NCBI RefSeq assembly: GCF_032918005.1
Contig: NZ_CP136628.1
Coordinates: forward strand, 744,001-808,000
Length of the DNA: 64,000 nt
Source of the DNA: Bradyrhizobium sp. NDS-1
Lineage (GTDB): Bacteria > Pseudomonadota > Alphaproteobacteria > Rhizobiales > Xanthobacteraceae
Reading direction: 5' to 3'
The first letter of the stretch is position 1. The number at the start of each line of letters is the position of its first letter. Shown one piece after another: positions 1 through 8,660 of the stretch. Under the pieces are notes generated by a model. That model made no database searches, had not been told where the DNA came from, and was given only the letters and a program-made list of their open reading frames with translations. The position numbers and the translations under genes were made by a program.

Positions 1-892
1 CGGTGCGCGCGAAAGCTTGGGGCGCCCTCACCAGCACGTCGATTTCCATGGCACGGCCGAGCTCGTAATCCTGGAGCAGCGACGGCTTGTGATTGGGGGC
101 AGGGCCGCTGCGGGTCACGCGCTTGACTTCGGGGATGAAGTGCTGGGCGATCTCATTGGCCTCGTTCAGCATGCGTGGAATCACCTCCACAAAGGCGGGG
201 TCGTCGCGCACGCCCCGGGCGGTCTGGCCGGTGAGCAGGCACAGCACCGAGAGCGACATGTTGGTCAGCAGCTTTGACCAGATCGCCTCGCGGATCTCGG
301 CGACCGGCGGCGATTCCAGCCGCGCCTCGTTGAAGACGCCGCGAAGCTTGGTGATGCGTTCGCAATGGCGGTCATCGCATTCGCCGATCAAGAGGCGGTT
401 GCGGTCCGGGGTGAGATTGTGCACCACGCCGGGCGCGGTCACCTCGTTGGAGGAGAAGACGACGCCGCCGATGATCCGTTCCTTCGGGATGCAGGCGCGC
501 AGGCGTCCGCCGGGATCGAGGAAGGATATGTCGGGCGGGGTCGGATGCCGCGGCGGCAGGCCGATGCCGTACCACCAGGGGATGCCGTTCTGCGCAAATA
601 TGATCGCGGTGTCGTCCTGGAGCAGCGGCTTGATGCTGGAAACCAGCCCCGTTAGCGCGGTTGCCTTCAGCGTCGAGATCACGACGTCCTGCGGGCCGAG
701 CTGGGCCGGATCGCCCGATGCGTTCACCTTGGCGCTGACCTCGGAATCGCCGACGCGCAGCTTGAGGCCGCCTGCACGCGCGGCCTCGAGATGCGCGCCC
801 CGCATCACGCATGAGACCTCGTGGCCGGCGCGCGCCAGCCGGACCGCGATGTGGCTGCCGACGGCCCCCGCGCCGAAAATGCAGATGCGCAT
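1..892 (-). CDS. 2-dehydropantoate 2-reductase (ketopantoate reductase family), 3' end cut by window
   Basis: NADPH-dependent reduction of 2-dehydropantoate to pantoate (coenzyme A synthesis) is the family's best known reaction; family members also act on other 2-oxo acids. The reading frame from the ATG at 892 stays open to the window edge (about 297 codons). It begins MRICIFGAGAVGSH, a Rossmann GxGxxG motif right at the N-terminus, as is typical. The middle has the SKLLTNMSLSVL stretch, whose Lys and Asn match the catalytic/substrate-binding region of PanE/ApbA proteins. The C-terminal part has E-I-D in a helix near residue 280, as in the family. It is divergent from the enoyl-CoA hydratase. 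Whether this is the housekeeping panE or a catabolic paralogue cannot be told from one copy. The C-terminus lies outside the window. Confidence 0.85.
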   Translation of the reverse strand, partial: MRICIFGAGAVGSHIAVRLARAGHEVSCVMRGAHLEAARAGGLKLRVGDSEVSAKVNASGDPAQLGPQDVVISTLKATALTGLVSSIKPLLQDDTAIIFAQNGIPWWYGIGLPPRHPTPPDISFLDPGGRLRACIPKERIIGGVVFSSNEVTAPGVVHNLTPDRNRLLIGECDDRHCERITKLRGVFNEARLESPPVAEIREAIWSKLLTNMSLSVLCLLTGQTARGVRDDPAFVEVIPRMLNEANEIAQHFIPEVKRVTRSGPAPNHKPSLLQDYELGRAMEIDVLVRAPQAFART

Positions 893-1045
893 GATGATTC
901 CGTCCTGTCCCTTGGTGCCGTCAGGGCGGCAGCATGACACAAGCCGCCATGCGATGGGCGCGACCGCCCTACGCTGGAAAGATATGGATCGGGACGCGTG
1001 GCCTCGGCCATAGTGCGTGCCAAGCAACTGACCGGAGGATCGCCG

Positions 1046-1843
1046 ATGACTGCCAGCCCCGTCCTGTGGACCCTTGATGAGCGTGGGGTTGCGAACGTCA
1101 CGTTGAACCGGCCGGAAGTCAACAACGCCTATGACGGTGCCCTGATCGCAGGCGTGCTCGCGGCCATGGACGAGTTGGCGAAGAAGCCGGCCTTGCGCGT
1201 CGTCGTGCTCCGGGGCAACGGCAGGCATTTCCAGGCCGGCGCCGACTTGAAATGGATCAACGGCGTGCGTCCGCAATCAGCGGAGGCCAACGAGGCAGCG
1301 TCGCGCGCCACCTTCGAAGCGGTGCAGCGGCTCAACACGCTGCCGATCCCGACCGTCGCCCTGGTGCAGGGCGGCTGTTTCGGCGGCGGCACCGGCGTGA
1401 TCGCGGCCTGCGACGTAGTGATTGCCGCCGACAATGCCCTGTTCTCCATCACCGAGGTGCGTTGGGGTCTCACCGCTGCGATCATCATCCCGCAGCTTTG
1501 CGATGCCATCGGCGTGCGGCAAGTCCGCCGCTACGCGCTGACCGGCGAACGTTTTGGTGCCGAGGACGCCCGCCGCATCGGCCTCGTTCACGAGGTCGTG
1601 CCGCTCGCCGAACTCGAAGCTGCAGGCCGCAAGGTGGTCGAGCAATTGCTCGCCAACGGACCCGACGCGATGGCCGAGACCAAGCGCCTCGCGCTCGAAA
1701 GCTCGTTCGGCGGTATGGCGGTGGACGATGCGGCGTACACCCGGCTGGTGCATCTGCATTCACTCAAGCGCCAGAGCGCAGAAGCGGCGGAAGGGCTGGC
1801 CTCGTTCGCCGAGAAGCGGGCGGCGAAGTGGGGCGGCGGCTAG
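1046..1843 (+). CDS. Enoyl-CoA hydratase/isomerase (crotonase) family protein
   Basis: 265-residue crotonase-fold protein, acting on a CoA thioester in fatty-acid or aromatic-acid degradation. Seen: the oxyanion-hole segment near residue 60 with the A-G-A-D-L-K signature and the second oxyanion block with GGCFGGG near residue 110. The position of the first catalytic Glu of true hydratases is occupied within GTGVIAACD, so the exact reaction is open (hydratase, isomerase or methylglutaconyl-CoA-like). The start at 1046 is chosen because GGAGG lies 8 bases upstream; an earlier in-frame start at 998 has no such site. It is divergent from the ketopantoate reductase, with about 150 bp for both promoters. 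Substrate is not inferable from context. Confidence 0.85.
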   Translation: MTASPVLWTLDERGVANVTLNRPEVNNAYDGALIAGVLAAMDELAKKPALRVVVLRGNGRHFQAGADLKWINGVRPQSAEANEAASRATFEAVQRLNTLPIPTVALVQGGCFGGGTGVIAACDVVIAADNALFSITEVRWGLTAAIIIPQLCDAIGVRQVRRYALTGERFGAEDARRIGLVHEVVPLAELEAAGRKVVEQLLANGPDAMAETKRLALESSFGGMAVDDAAYTRLVHLHSLKRQSAEAAEGLASFAEKRAAKWGGG

Positions 1844-1858
1844 AGCTGAGCCGGCCGC

Positions 1859-2131
1859 TCAGCAGCCGCGGCAGATGTTGTTGATGCTGCGATAGACGGC
1901 GTCGTCGTCCTGCCGCATCTGGCGCAGCGTTTCGAGTGTGGTGCCATCGTTCGTGGGTGCGGGCGGCTTGCGCTTCGCGGCGAGCTCTTCCTCCTGCCGC
2001 TTGTAGCAGGCCTCGCGATCGGGCTTGGCTTGGATGAAGCGGCAGTTCTGCTCCACGGCTGCGGCGGTGGTGGCGGAGATCGCGAGAGCAATCAAGGCAG
2101 GCAGGGCAGGTTTCATGACAATCGAATCCAT
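1859..2131 (-). CDS. Small exported hypothetical protein
   Basis: 90 residues beginning MDSIVMKPALPALIALAI, a plausible Sec signal peptide ending near AAA. A charged mature part follows with four cysteines (NCRF, ACYK, and a C-terminal ICRGC). Start 2131 is supported by GAGAAGGGG a few bases upstream; an ATG at 2116 is an alternative. It converges on the enoyl-CoA hydratase only 16 bp away. I do not recognise a family. The cysteine pattern suggests a small disulfide-bonded periplasmic protein; function unknown. Confidence 0.6.
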   Translation of the reverse strand: MDSIVMKPALPALIALAISATTAAAVEQNCRFIQAKPDREACYKRQEEELAAKRKPPAPTNDGTTLETLRQMRQDDDAVYRSINNICRGC

Positions 2132-2194
2132 GGCGGCCCCTTCTCTCAGGTCCATTGTCGGAGAGCAACCGCCATCCTGGGATAGCGCCGCCGC

Positions 2195-3079
2195 CTATAG
2201 CGACGGCGTCAGTGATGTTTTCAGCAGTGTCAGCAGCGCCTGTACAGCCGCTGCGTTGCGGCGCCGCTCGGGGATCGCAGCCTTCACCCACAATTCCGGA
2301 ACCGGAAAGTCGCGTAGCACCGGCTTCAGCCTGCCGTCCCGCAAGGCATCCGCCACGAGATAATGCGAGATCAACGCGATGCCGTTGCCGGCGATGGCGC
2401 TGCGCGCCAGCACGTGCCCCTCGTTCGAGGAGAGTAGCGGGCTGACCTGGATGCTGATACGGCCGCGCGGCCCGTCGAAAATCCACTCCGGGCCTGTCGG
2501 CAGAAAACTGAGGCAACGATGCTCGACGAGGTCGCGCGGATGCTTTGGCGTGCCATGTTTCTTCAGATAGGCGGGCGAGGCGCAGAGCAGCCGCTTCAGC
2601 GCGCAGAGCGGCTCGTCGACCACGCCGCCAAACGAATGCGGGAAAGCGCCGATGGCGATGTCGAAGCCCTCGGTCACGGGATCGACCGGGCGATCGATCA
2701 GCACGATATCGAGCTTGAGCTTCGGGTTCTGGGTCTGGAACGCACTGAAGGCATCGGCGAGCCGTGCCACCGTCAGCGAGGTCGGCGCCTTGATGCGCAA
2801 GTGATCGACGAGATCGTGGCCTTTCTCGCCCATGCGCGAGAGCAGGTCGGTCGCGTCGGTCACCACCCCGCGCGCGCGATGCACGTAGCGCTGGCCGGCT
2901 TCGGTGAGCCGCAACTGCCGGGTCGAGCGGTGAAACAGCGGCGTGCCGATCCGTGCTTCCAACTGCGTGACGCGCTTGGCGACGACCGAGGTCGAAACGT
3001 TGAGCTTTCGCGCAGCAGCCGAGAAGCCGGTCGCGTCTGCAGTGGCGAGGAAGGCCTGGAGATTCACGAGGATGTCCAT
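2195..3079 (-). CDS. LysR-family transcriptional regulator
   Basis: 294 residues, the usual LTTR length. The N-terminal winged helix-turn-helix (residues about 1-60) includes ATADATGFSAAARKLNVS and the linker ending in HRSTRQLRLTEAG. A periplasmic-binding-protein-like effector domain follows, with LRIKAPTSL at its start. It is of the CrgA/DmlR-like type. It is divergent from the FAD oxidoreductase/ABC operon with a 111-bp spacer carrying a LysR-like dyad, so it probably controls that operon and itself. The inducer is not known. Confidence 0.93.
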   Translation of the reverse strand: MDILVNLQAFLATADATGFSAAARKLNVSTSVVAKRVTQLEARIGTPLFHRSTRQLRLTEAGQRYVHRARGVVTDATDLLSRMGEKGHDLVDHLRIKAPTSLTVARLADAFSAFQTQNPKLKLDIVLIDRPVDPVTEGFDIAIGAFPHSFGGVVDEPLCALKRLLCASPAYLKKHGTPKHPRDLVEHRCLSFLPTGPEWIFDGPRGRISIQVSPLLSSNEGHVLARSAIAGNGIALISHYLVADALRDGRLKPVLRDFPVPELWVKAAIPERRRNAAAVQALLTLLKTSLTPSL

Positions 3080-3085
3080 TTTGAC

Positions 3086-3104
3086 CTTTCTCGATTCGCG
3101 AAAG
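3086..3104. promoter_or_regulatory. Candidate LysR operator dyad
   Basis: CTTTC-tcgattcgc-GAAAG is an interrupted inverted repeat immediately upstream of the LysR start codon, in the spacer shared with the divergent oxidoreductase operon. It contains a T-N11-A core (TCTCGATTCGCGA), the classic LTTR box form. Location and symmetry are seen directly; binding by the adjacent regulator is inferred. Confidence 0.45.
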
Positions 3105-3190
3105 CTGATCGCCTATTTTGACGGATTGTAGCCCGCCTCGCGTTAATTCATAGTCGCACCCAAGCAAGAGAGTTCGGGAAGGGACGTGCC

Positions 3191-4555
3191 ATGCGGGCCA
3201 CGACGATCGAAGAACCGGCACGCCAGGTGCCGCTTTATGGCGAGTACGAAGTGGTCGTGCTCGGCGGCGGCCCGGCCGGCATCGTCGCGGCGGCTTCAGC
3301 CGCGCGCGCTGGGCGAAAGACGCTGCTGATCGAGCGCTACGGCTTCCTCGGCGGTATGGGCACTGCGGCCGGTGTCACCAATTTCTGTGGCCTGCATGGC
3401 AATGTCTACGGCGAGCATCGCCGGCTGGTGCAAGGCATGGCCTCGGAGTTCCTGGCGCGCATCGATCGGCTGGGCGGCCTCAACACGCCGCATCTGATCC
3501 TTGGCAAGGTCTTTGCCCAGGCCTATGACACCGCAGCCTACAAGATCGCGGCCGACGAGCTGCTCGCCAGTCACAATGTGCACATTCTCTTCCATGCGCT
3601 TGGCGCTGGCGTGGTGATGGGGAACGAACGCCGCATCGACGCGCTGATGGTCGAGACCAAGGCCGGCCGGCGAGCGGTGCGATCGGAGATATTCATCGAT
3701 TGCTCCGGCGACGGCGATCTCGCGGTCTGGGCCGGCGCGCCGTTCGAAATCGGCGACCAGCATGGCCATCCGCTGTACCCTTCGATGATGCTCCGCCTCA
3801 ACGGCATCGATCCTGAGAAGGCGGGCGAAGCGTGGCGGACCATCCCGCAATTGATGGAGAAAGCCATCGCGGCCGGCACGCATCAATTTCCACGGAAAAG
3901 CGCGATCGTGCGACCGCAGAAATCCGGCATCGAATGGCGGGTGAACTTCACGCAGGTCGCGCGCGCGGATGGCCACGCCATCAACGGCGTCGAGCCCGAC
4001 GATCTCACCCGCGGCGAGATCGAGGGCCGCAAGCAGGCGCTTGCCGCGTTCGAATTCCTGCGCACCGTGCCGGGCTTCGAAAAATCCTACATCGTCGATT
4101 TGCCGCCGCAGCTCGGCATCCGCGAGACCCGCCGCATCAAGGGCGGCTACCAGCTCAGCGGCGAGGACGTGCTCGGCTGCGCCTCCTTTACCGATTCCAT
4201 CGGCGTCAATGGTTGGCCGATCGAGGCCCACGTTCCCGGTGACGTCGTCTTCACCTTCCCGCCGATCCCGGACTCGCGCGGCTATAACGAGCTGCCGTAC
4301 CGGATGCTGGTGCCCGAAGGCGTCGACAATCTCCTGGTCGCCGGCCGCTGTGCCTCGATGACCCATGAGGGCCAGTCGGCCGCCCGGGTATCCGGTGCCT
4401 GTTTCGTGATGGGGGAGGCGGCCGGTTCCGCCGCGGCGCTGGCGCTGTCCGGAAATCGGATCCCGCGTGACATCCCCGTTGAAAAATTGCAGGAAACGTT
4501 GAAACAACAGGGCGCCTTCATCGGCCGGGATCAACCGGCCCCTGAGGGCCTCTAA
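3191..4555 (+). CDS. FAD-dependent oxidoreductase (FAD_oxidored / GidA-like fold)
   Basis: 454-residue soluble flavoprotein. The N-terminal dinucleotide-binding motif GGGPAGIVAAASAARAG (around residue 25) leads into LIERYGFLGGMGTAAGV, typical of the FAD_oxidored family that also includes thiazole-like and tricarballylate-type dehydrogenases. A second FAD contact, NLLVAGRCASMTHEGQSAARV, lies near the C-terminus with conserved cysteine and serine. No signal peptide. The start has GGGAAGGGA upstream. The next gene begins 35 bp downstream, so it is likely co-transcribed with the ABC transporter and may oxidise the imported compound. Substrate unknown. Confidence 0.85.
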   Translation: MRATTIEEPARQVPLYGEYEVVVLGGGPAGIVAAASAARAGRKTLLIERYGFLGGMGTAAGVTNFCGLHGNVYGEHRRLVQGMASEFLARIDRLGGLNTPHLILGKVFAQAYDTAAYKIAADELLASHNVHILFHALGAGVVMGNERRIDALMVETKAGRRAVRSEIFIDCSGDGDLAVWAGAPFEIGDQHGHPLYPSMMLRLNGIDPEKAGEAWRTIPQLMEKAIAAGTHQFPRKSAIVRPQKSGIEWRVNFTQVARADGHAINGVEPDDLTRGEIEGRKQALAAFEFLRTVPGFEKSYIVDLPPQLGIRETRRIKGGYQLSGEDVLGCASFTDSIGVNGWPIEAHVPGDVVFTFPPIPDSRGYNELPYRMLVPEGVDNLLVAGRCASMTHEGQSAARVSGACFVMGEAAGSAAALALSGNRIPRDIPVEKLQETLKQQGAFIGRDQPAPEGL

Positions 4556-4590
4556 CGGACTGCTGAGAGAAACGACGAGGGAGGAACGGG

Positions 4591-5595
4591 ATGATCGGGA
4601 TTGCGCGGCTTGCGGTAGCCAGTCTTTTGGCGATTATGGCGGTGGGCACGGCCCGGGCCGAAGACGCGCTCAAGGCCAGGATCGGCGTGTTGCGCCTGTC
4701 CTCCTCTGCGCCGGTTTTCATTGCGCAGGACAAGGGCTATTTCCGCGAGGCCGGCCTCGAGGTCGAGCTGAAATTCTTCGACGCGGCGCAGCCGATCGCG
4801 GTCGCGACGACCTCGGGCGATGTCGATTTCGGCATCACCGCCTTCACCGCGGGTCTCTACAATCTCGCCGGCAAGGGCACGCTGAAGGTGATCGGCGGCA
4901 TGAGCCGCGAGAAGGCCGGCTATCCCCTGATCGGCTATTTTGCCAGCAACAACGCCTACGCGGCCGGGTTGAAGACGCCGAAGGATCTCGCCGGCAAGCG
5001 CGTGGCGATGACCCAGGTCGGGTCGAGCTTCCACTATTCGCTCGGCCTGCTCGCCGACAAATACGGCTTCAAGCTCGCTGAGGTGAAGATCGTGCCGTTG
5101 CAATCGCTGTCGAATGCGGCGGCTGCACTGAAGGGCGAGACCGTCGATGCGGCACTGCTGCCGATCTCCACGGCGCGAAAACTGATGGACGAGGGCGGCG
5201 CGAAATTCCTGGGGTGGGTTGGTGACGAGACGCCCTGGCAATTGGGCGCGGTGTTCGCCTCGCCGAAGACGCTGGCCAACAAGGCGCTGGTGACGAAACT
5301 GCTCGGCGCGCTCGCCAAGGCGGACCGCGAATATCACGACGTCATCCTCGCCGCGATGAAGGACGGCGTTGCGCCCATCAACGACAAGACGAAGCCGCTG
5401 CTGGAAATCATCGCCAAGTACACCAATCTGCCGGTCGAGCAGGTGGTCGGCAACTGCGCCTATATCGATCCCGATGGCAAACTCGACGTGAAGAACGTCG
5501 ACAACCAGATCAAATGGCTCCAGGAGCAGGGCTTCGTCGACAAGGGCTTTGACGCGGATGCGATCATCGCCAAGGACTATGTGAAGGCGGATTGA
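4591..5595 (+). CDS. ABC transporter substrate-binding protein, NMT1/SsuA-like
   Basis: 334 residues with a Sec signal peptide (MIGIARLAVASLLAIMAV, cleavage near ARA-ED). The mature protein begins with a beta strand and the motif APVFIAQDKGYFREAGL, typical of NMT1/THI5/SsuA-type periplasmic binding proteins for thiamine precursors, sulfonates, taurine or aromatic acids. GGAGG lies just before the ATG. It is first of the three ABC genes and is followed by a 148-bp palindromic repeat rather than directly by the ATPase. Ligand unknown; proximity to an aromatic-acid catabolic cluster is suggestive only. Confidence 0.9.
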   Translation: MIGIARLAVASLLAIMAVGTARAEDALKARIGVLRLSSSAPVFIAQDKGYFREAGLEVELKFFDAAQPIAVATTSGDVDFGITAFTAGLYNLAGKGTLKVIGGMSREKAGYPLIGYFASNNAYAAGLKTPKDLAGKRVAMTQVGSSFHYSLGLLADKYGFKLAEVKIVPLQSLSNAAAALKGETVDAALLPISTARKLMDEGGAKFLGWVGDETPWQLGAVFASPKTLANKALVTKLLGALAKADREYHDVILAAMKDGVAPINDKTKPLLEIIAKYTNLPVEQVVGNCAYIDPDGKLDVKNVDNQIKWLQEQGFVDKGFDADAIIAKDYVKAD

Positions 5596-5615
5596 TGTCA
5601 CTGGCTCCCAACCAT

Positions 5616-5763
5616 CCCCGTCATCCTGAGGTGCGCGATTTGTGGTCTTCCGCAAGTCGCGCCTCGAAGGATGCACGGCCCGGATGCAGCGGGGCCACTC
5701 ATCCTTCGAGGCTCCCGTCGCGATGCCTGAGCATCGCAACGCTCGCACCTCAGGATGACGGGG
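5616..5763. repeat. 148-bp palindromic intergenic repeat inside the ABC operon
   Basis: The ends are perfect 20-bp inverted repeats (left CCCCGTCATCCTGAGGTGCG at 5616-5635, right its complement at 5744-5763). A second inner pair, GCCTCGAAGGATG / CATCCTTCGAGGC, lets the whole element fold as a long hairpin. It resembles the mobile palindromic repeats common between Bradyrhizobium genes. It lies between the binding-protein stop and the ATPase start, so it would be transcribed as part of the operon mRNA. Confidence 0.85.
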
Positions 5764-5782
5764 TGAGACCGGGAGATGCCGA

Positions 5783-6556
5783 ATGGACCTGATCGCCAAC
5801 CACATCACCCATCGCTTCGGCGAGCTTGCCGTGCTCGACAACGTCTCCTTCACCGTCAGCGCCGGCGAGGTGGTGGCGATCGTGGGGCCTTCCGGCTGCG
5901 GCAAGAGCACGCTGCTGTCGATCCTCGGCGGACTGTTGCAGCCGACCTCCGGCGCGCCCGAGCTGCGCGGCGCGCCGCCGGCGGACAGTCTCAATCCGCT
6001 GACCTTCGTGTTCCAGGATTTTGCGCTGCTGCCCTGGGCTACGGTCGAGGAGAACGTCGAATTTCCGCTGCTGCATACCCAGCTTTCGGCCGCGCAGCGC
6101 CGCGCGCTGGTCGAGGACGCCTTGCGCCGCACGACGCTGACTGATTTCCGCAAAGCCTATCCCAAGCAGCTTTCCGGCGGCATGCGCCAGCGCGTCGGCA
6201 TTTCGCGCGCGCTCGCGGTCAAGCCCGCCATCCTCTTGATGGATGAGCCGCTGTCGGCGCTGGATTCGCAGACCCGCGAACTCTTGATGGAGGATTTCGT
6301 CCGCCTGCTCGCCGATGGCGGCATGGGCGCGGTGTATGTCACCCACAATCTCGAAGAGGCGGCGCGGCTTGCAGACCGTATCGTGGTGCTGTCGCGGCGG
6401 CCCGGCCGTATCCGCGAGGTAGTGGCCGTGCCGATGTCACGGGCCGCGCGCGCCGAAGCTGCGGTGCGCGAGAAGCTGCTGGCGCTGCAGAACCAGATCT
6501 GGTCGCTGATCCGCAACGAGGCCATCGATGCCGAGCGCGAGGTCCAGCATGCTTGA
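5783..6556 (+). CDS. ABC transporter ATP-binding protein (nitrate/sulfonate/taurine type)
   Basis: 257 residues with the full ABC ATPase set: Walker A GPSGCGKST (near residue 37), Q-loop FVFQDFALLPW, signature LSGGMRQRVGISRAL, Walker B ILLMDEPLSALD, and the switch histidine in YVTHNLEEAARLAD. The sequence matches the SsuB/TauB/ThiZ class that partners with NMT1-like binding proteins. The next gene starts inside its last codons (8-bp overlap), which implies translational coupling to the permease. Cytoplasmic subunit. Confidence 0.93.
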   Translation: MDLIANHITHRFGELAVLDNVSFTVSAGEVVAIVGPSGCGKSTLLSILGGLLQPTSGAPELRGAPPADSLNPLTFVFQDFALLPWATVEENVEFPLLHTQLSAAQRRALVEDALRRTTLTDFRKAYPKQLSGGMRQRVGISRALAVKPAILLMDEPLSALDSQTRELLMEDFVRLLADGGMGAVYVTHNLEEAARLADRIVVLSRRPGRIREVVAVPMSRAARAEAAVREKLLALQNQIWSLIRNEAIDAEREVQHA

Positions 6557-7367
6557 CCGTGCTGGGACACCTGCGAAGGACGAGACGACGCGGCGCGTCC
6601 GCTTTCGCGGCGCCGGCTTCGTGCCGGCGTCGAGCCGGTTCGGCGGCTGGATCGCGCTCGCCCTCGTCATCGCGATCTGGCAGGCGGCCGGCAGCGCCGG
6701 CCTCGTCAATTCATTGTTTCTGCCGACACCATCGGCGATCGCGCGCGCGATCTACCAGCTCGCGATCTCGGGCGCGCTCTGGCAGCATCTGTCGGCGTCG
6801 CTGCTGCGTATCGGCATCGGCTGGCTGCTGGGGACAGCGGCGGGCGTCGCCGTCGGCTTCGCCATCGGCTTGTCGCGGCTCGCGCGCAGCGTCGGTATCA
6901 CTTTCATCTCGGCGCTGTTCCCGATCCCGAAGATCGCGCTGCTGCCGCTTCTGATACTCTGGCTCGGCATCGGCGAAGAGCCGAAGGTCGCGACCATTGC
7001 CCTCGGGGTGTTCTTCTCGACCGCGATCTCGGTCTATAGCGGCGTCGACGCGGTGCCGCGCAACCTGATCCGCATGGCGCAGAGCTTCAACGTGCCGTTC
7101 GCGACCATCGTGCGCAAGGTGATCTGGCCTGGCGCACTGCCCGCGATCCTCGCCGGCTTCCGCATCACGGCATCGGTCGCGCTCTTGCTCGTCGTCAGTG
7201 CCGAGATGATCGGCGCCCAATACGGCATCGGCGCCTTCGTGCTCCAGGCCGGCAATCTGATGCAGACCGATCAGCTGCTCGCGGGCGTGGTGATCCTGTC
7301 GGTGTTCGGGCTCGCGATCGGCAAGGTGATCGGCTGGCTGGAGACGCGGCTGTTGCACTGGCGGTAG
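6549..7367 (+). CDS. ABC transporter permease (SsuC/TauC type)
   Basis: 272 residues, about six membrane segments. The EAA-loop region around SFNVPFATIVRKVIWPGALPA places it in the binding-protein-dependent permease family. The start ATG at 6549 overlaps the end of the ATPase gene by 8 bp, preferred over an earlier in-frame start at 6528. It completes a one-permease, one-ATPase importer with the upstream binding protein. A palindromic repeat follows and probably ends the operon. Confidence 0.9.
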   Translation: MLDRAGTPAKDETTRRVRFRGAGFVPASSRFGGWIALALVIAIWQAAGSAGLVNSLFLPTPSAIARAIYQLAISGALWQHLSASLLRIGIGWLLGTAAGVAVGFAIGLSRLARSVGITFISALFPIPKIALLPLLILWLGIGEEPKVATIALGVFFSTAISVYSGVDAVPRNLIRMAQSFNVPFATIVRKVIWPGALPAILAGFRITASVALLLVVSAEMIGAQYGIGAFVLQAGNLMQTDQLLAGVVILSVFGLAIGKVIGWLETRLLHWR

Positions 7368-7387
7368 CCAAAATTCACCGCTGCCGT

Positions 7388-7466
7388 GGTGGGCAAAGCG
7401 CGAGCCTGCCCGCCGCCTCATGAGTCGCGAAGACGCGGGCACGGCGCAAGGGCGCCTTTGCCCACC
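7388..7466. repeat. Palindromic repeat between convergent genes, possible terminator
   Basis: GGTGGGCAAAGCGC at 7388 and GCGCCTTTGCCCACC at 7452 form an inverted repeat in the 110-bp gap between the permease and the convergent gentisate dioxygenase gene. The motif tttgcccaccctacga recurs at about 54078-54093, which marks it as a dispersed repeat. It may stop transcription from both sides, but no T-tract follows. Confidence 0.6.
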
Positions 7467-7477
7467 CTACGAGAGCA

Positions 7478-8518
7478 TCATGCGTTGCCTCTGTCCTCCC
7501 GGAACAGATCCAGCTTCTGCTGGACCGGCCGGTCCGAGAAACTGAACAGCACGGCGTCGTCCTCGGCCTCGTGTGTGACCCAGTGCCAGCTCGGCACCAC
7601 GAACAAATCGCGCGTGCCCCATTCGAAGACGGTATCGCCGATGCGGCTGCGGCCGCGGCCCTCGATCGGGCAGAACACCGTCGCATCCGTCGCGCGATAA
7701 CGCGCGGTCTTAAATCCCTTCGGCAGCAGCTGGATGAAGGTGCCGATCGTCGGCATCGCGAAATCGCCGGTCTCGGGATTGCTGAACTTCAGCTTCAGCC
7801 CGTGGCAGGCGTCCCATTCCTGGCTCGTCCTCGCCTTCTCCAGCGCTTCACGCGTGTAGGCATAGGGATAGCTGAAGATCGGCGAGGTCTTCGACGAACG
7901 CTTCACGTCGACCGGCAAGAGATTGTGGCCGTAGCGCGCAAAGCTGTCGCCCGCGGGTTTTGTGATCTTCTGCTGGTCCTCTTTCGAGCCTTCCGCGAAG
8001 GAGCAGTCGAGGAACTGCACCAAGGGGATGTCGAGGCCGTCGAGCCAGAACATCGGCTCGCCGGTCTCGTTGGAATGATCGTGCCATGTCATCGATGGCG
8101 TGATGATGAAATCACCGGGCTCCATCGCGGTGCGCTCGCCGTCGACGGCGGTGTGTGCTCCTTTACCTTCAAGCACGAAGCGCAGTGCGGACTGGCTGTG
8201 GCGATGCGCCGGCGCGACGTCGCCCGGCACCACCATCTGCACGCCGGCATAGAGCGACGTTGTGATCTTGGATTGCCCACGCAGGCCCGGGTTCTCCAGC
8301 ACCAGCACGCGCCGCTCGGCCTCCTTGGCGGTGATGAGCTTGCCGGCTTCAACCATGTAGTCGCGGATGATTTCGAACTTCCAGAGGTGCGGGCGGCAGG
8401 CGCTCTTGGGCTCCGGCGTGATCAGGTCGCTCATCACCGTCCATAGCGCGGTGAGGTTTTCGCCGTCGATCTTCCTGTAGAACGCCTCGCGTTCCGGCGT
8501 CTTGGTCACGGCTTCCAT
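7478..8518 (-). CDS. gtdA: Gentisate 1,2-dioxygenase
   Basis: 346-residue bicupin, the usual length for gentisate 1,2-dioxygenase, which opens the ring of gentisate (2,5-dihydroxybenzoate) to maleylpyruvate with Fe(II) and O2. The iron ligands are visible in the first cupin as the H-R-H-S pattern in APAHRHSQSALRF (residue about 120), with MTWHDHSNE (residue about 160) supplying the later histidine. LDGLDIPLVQFLD is also characteristic. The second cupin is near the C-terminus (VPSWHWVTHEAEDD). It faces away from the GST isomerase gene that would act on its product. Its promoter carries the proposed MarR operator. Confidence 0.9.
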   Translation of the reverse strand: MEAVTKTPEREAFYRKIDGENLTALWTVMSDLITPEPKSACRPHLWKFEIIRDYMVEAGKLITAKEAERRVLVLENPGLRGQSKITTSLYAGVQMVVPGDVAPAHRHSQSALRFVLEGKGAHTAVDGERTAMEPGDFIITPSMTWHDHSNETGEPMFWLDGLDIPLVQFLDCSFAEGSKEDQQKITKPAGDSFARYGHNLLPVDVKRSSKTSPIFSYPYAYTREALEKARTSQEWDACHGLKLKFSNPETGDFAMPTIGTFIQLLPKGFKTARYRATDATVFCPIEGRGRSRIGDTVFEWGTRDLFVVPSWHWVTHEAEDDAVLFSFSDRPVQQKLDLFREDRGNA

Positions 8519-8543
8519 GGTTGCTGCTCCCGATCGTTTGTTG

Positions 8544-8577
8544 ATTGACAGTATACTGACGATCTAGGTAGCGTCAA
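8544..8577 (-). promoter_or_regulatory. gtdA promoter with overlapping MarR-type operator
   Basis: On the minus strand TTGACG (8577-8572) and TATACT (8555-8550), spaced 16 bp, make a good -35/-10 pair about 30 bp before the dioxygenase start. The -10 lies inside a 20-bp imperfect palindrome, ATTGACAGTA-TACTGACGAT (8544-8563, 8 of 10 positions symmetric; core CAGTATACTG perfect). A nearly identical sequence precedes the flavin monooxygenase gene at 12753-12772. An operator covering a -10 box implies repression; the adjacent MarR protein is the obvious candidate. Confidence 0.7.
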
Positions 8578-8605
8578 CGTAGGGAACGACATACAAGGTC
8601 GTCGT

Positions 8606-8639
8606 CATTCCGGGCTCCTGCTTCGCGAGCCCCGGAATG
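8606..8639. repeat. Short palindrome in divergent gtdA/maiA spacer
   Basis: CATTCCGGGCTC and GAGCCCCGGAATG form a stem around a 9-base loop. The same CATTCCGGG theme appears in the repeat at 59200-59257, so this is a dispersed intergenic palindrome and not a site specific to this promoter. Confidence 0.55.
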
Positions 8640-8660
8640 GACGGAACAAGGGAGGTCTCG

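Noticed and set aside
5616..5763. Palindromic array considered as a CRISPR or attenuator
   Set aside because: Only one inverted pair exists with no regularly spaced direct repeats; it matches a dispersed intergenic repeat.
4552..6153. 533-codon open frame on the minus strand
   Set aside because: It lies antisense to the binding-protein and ATPase genes, its translation is Arg/Ala rich with no motif, and it crosses the palindromic repeat. GC-rich codon bias makes such frames common.
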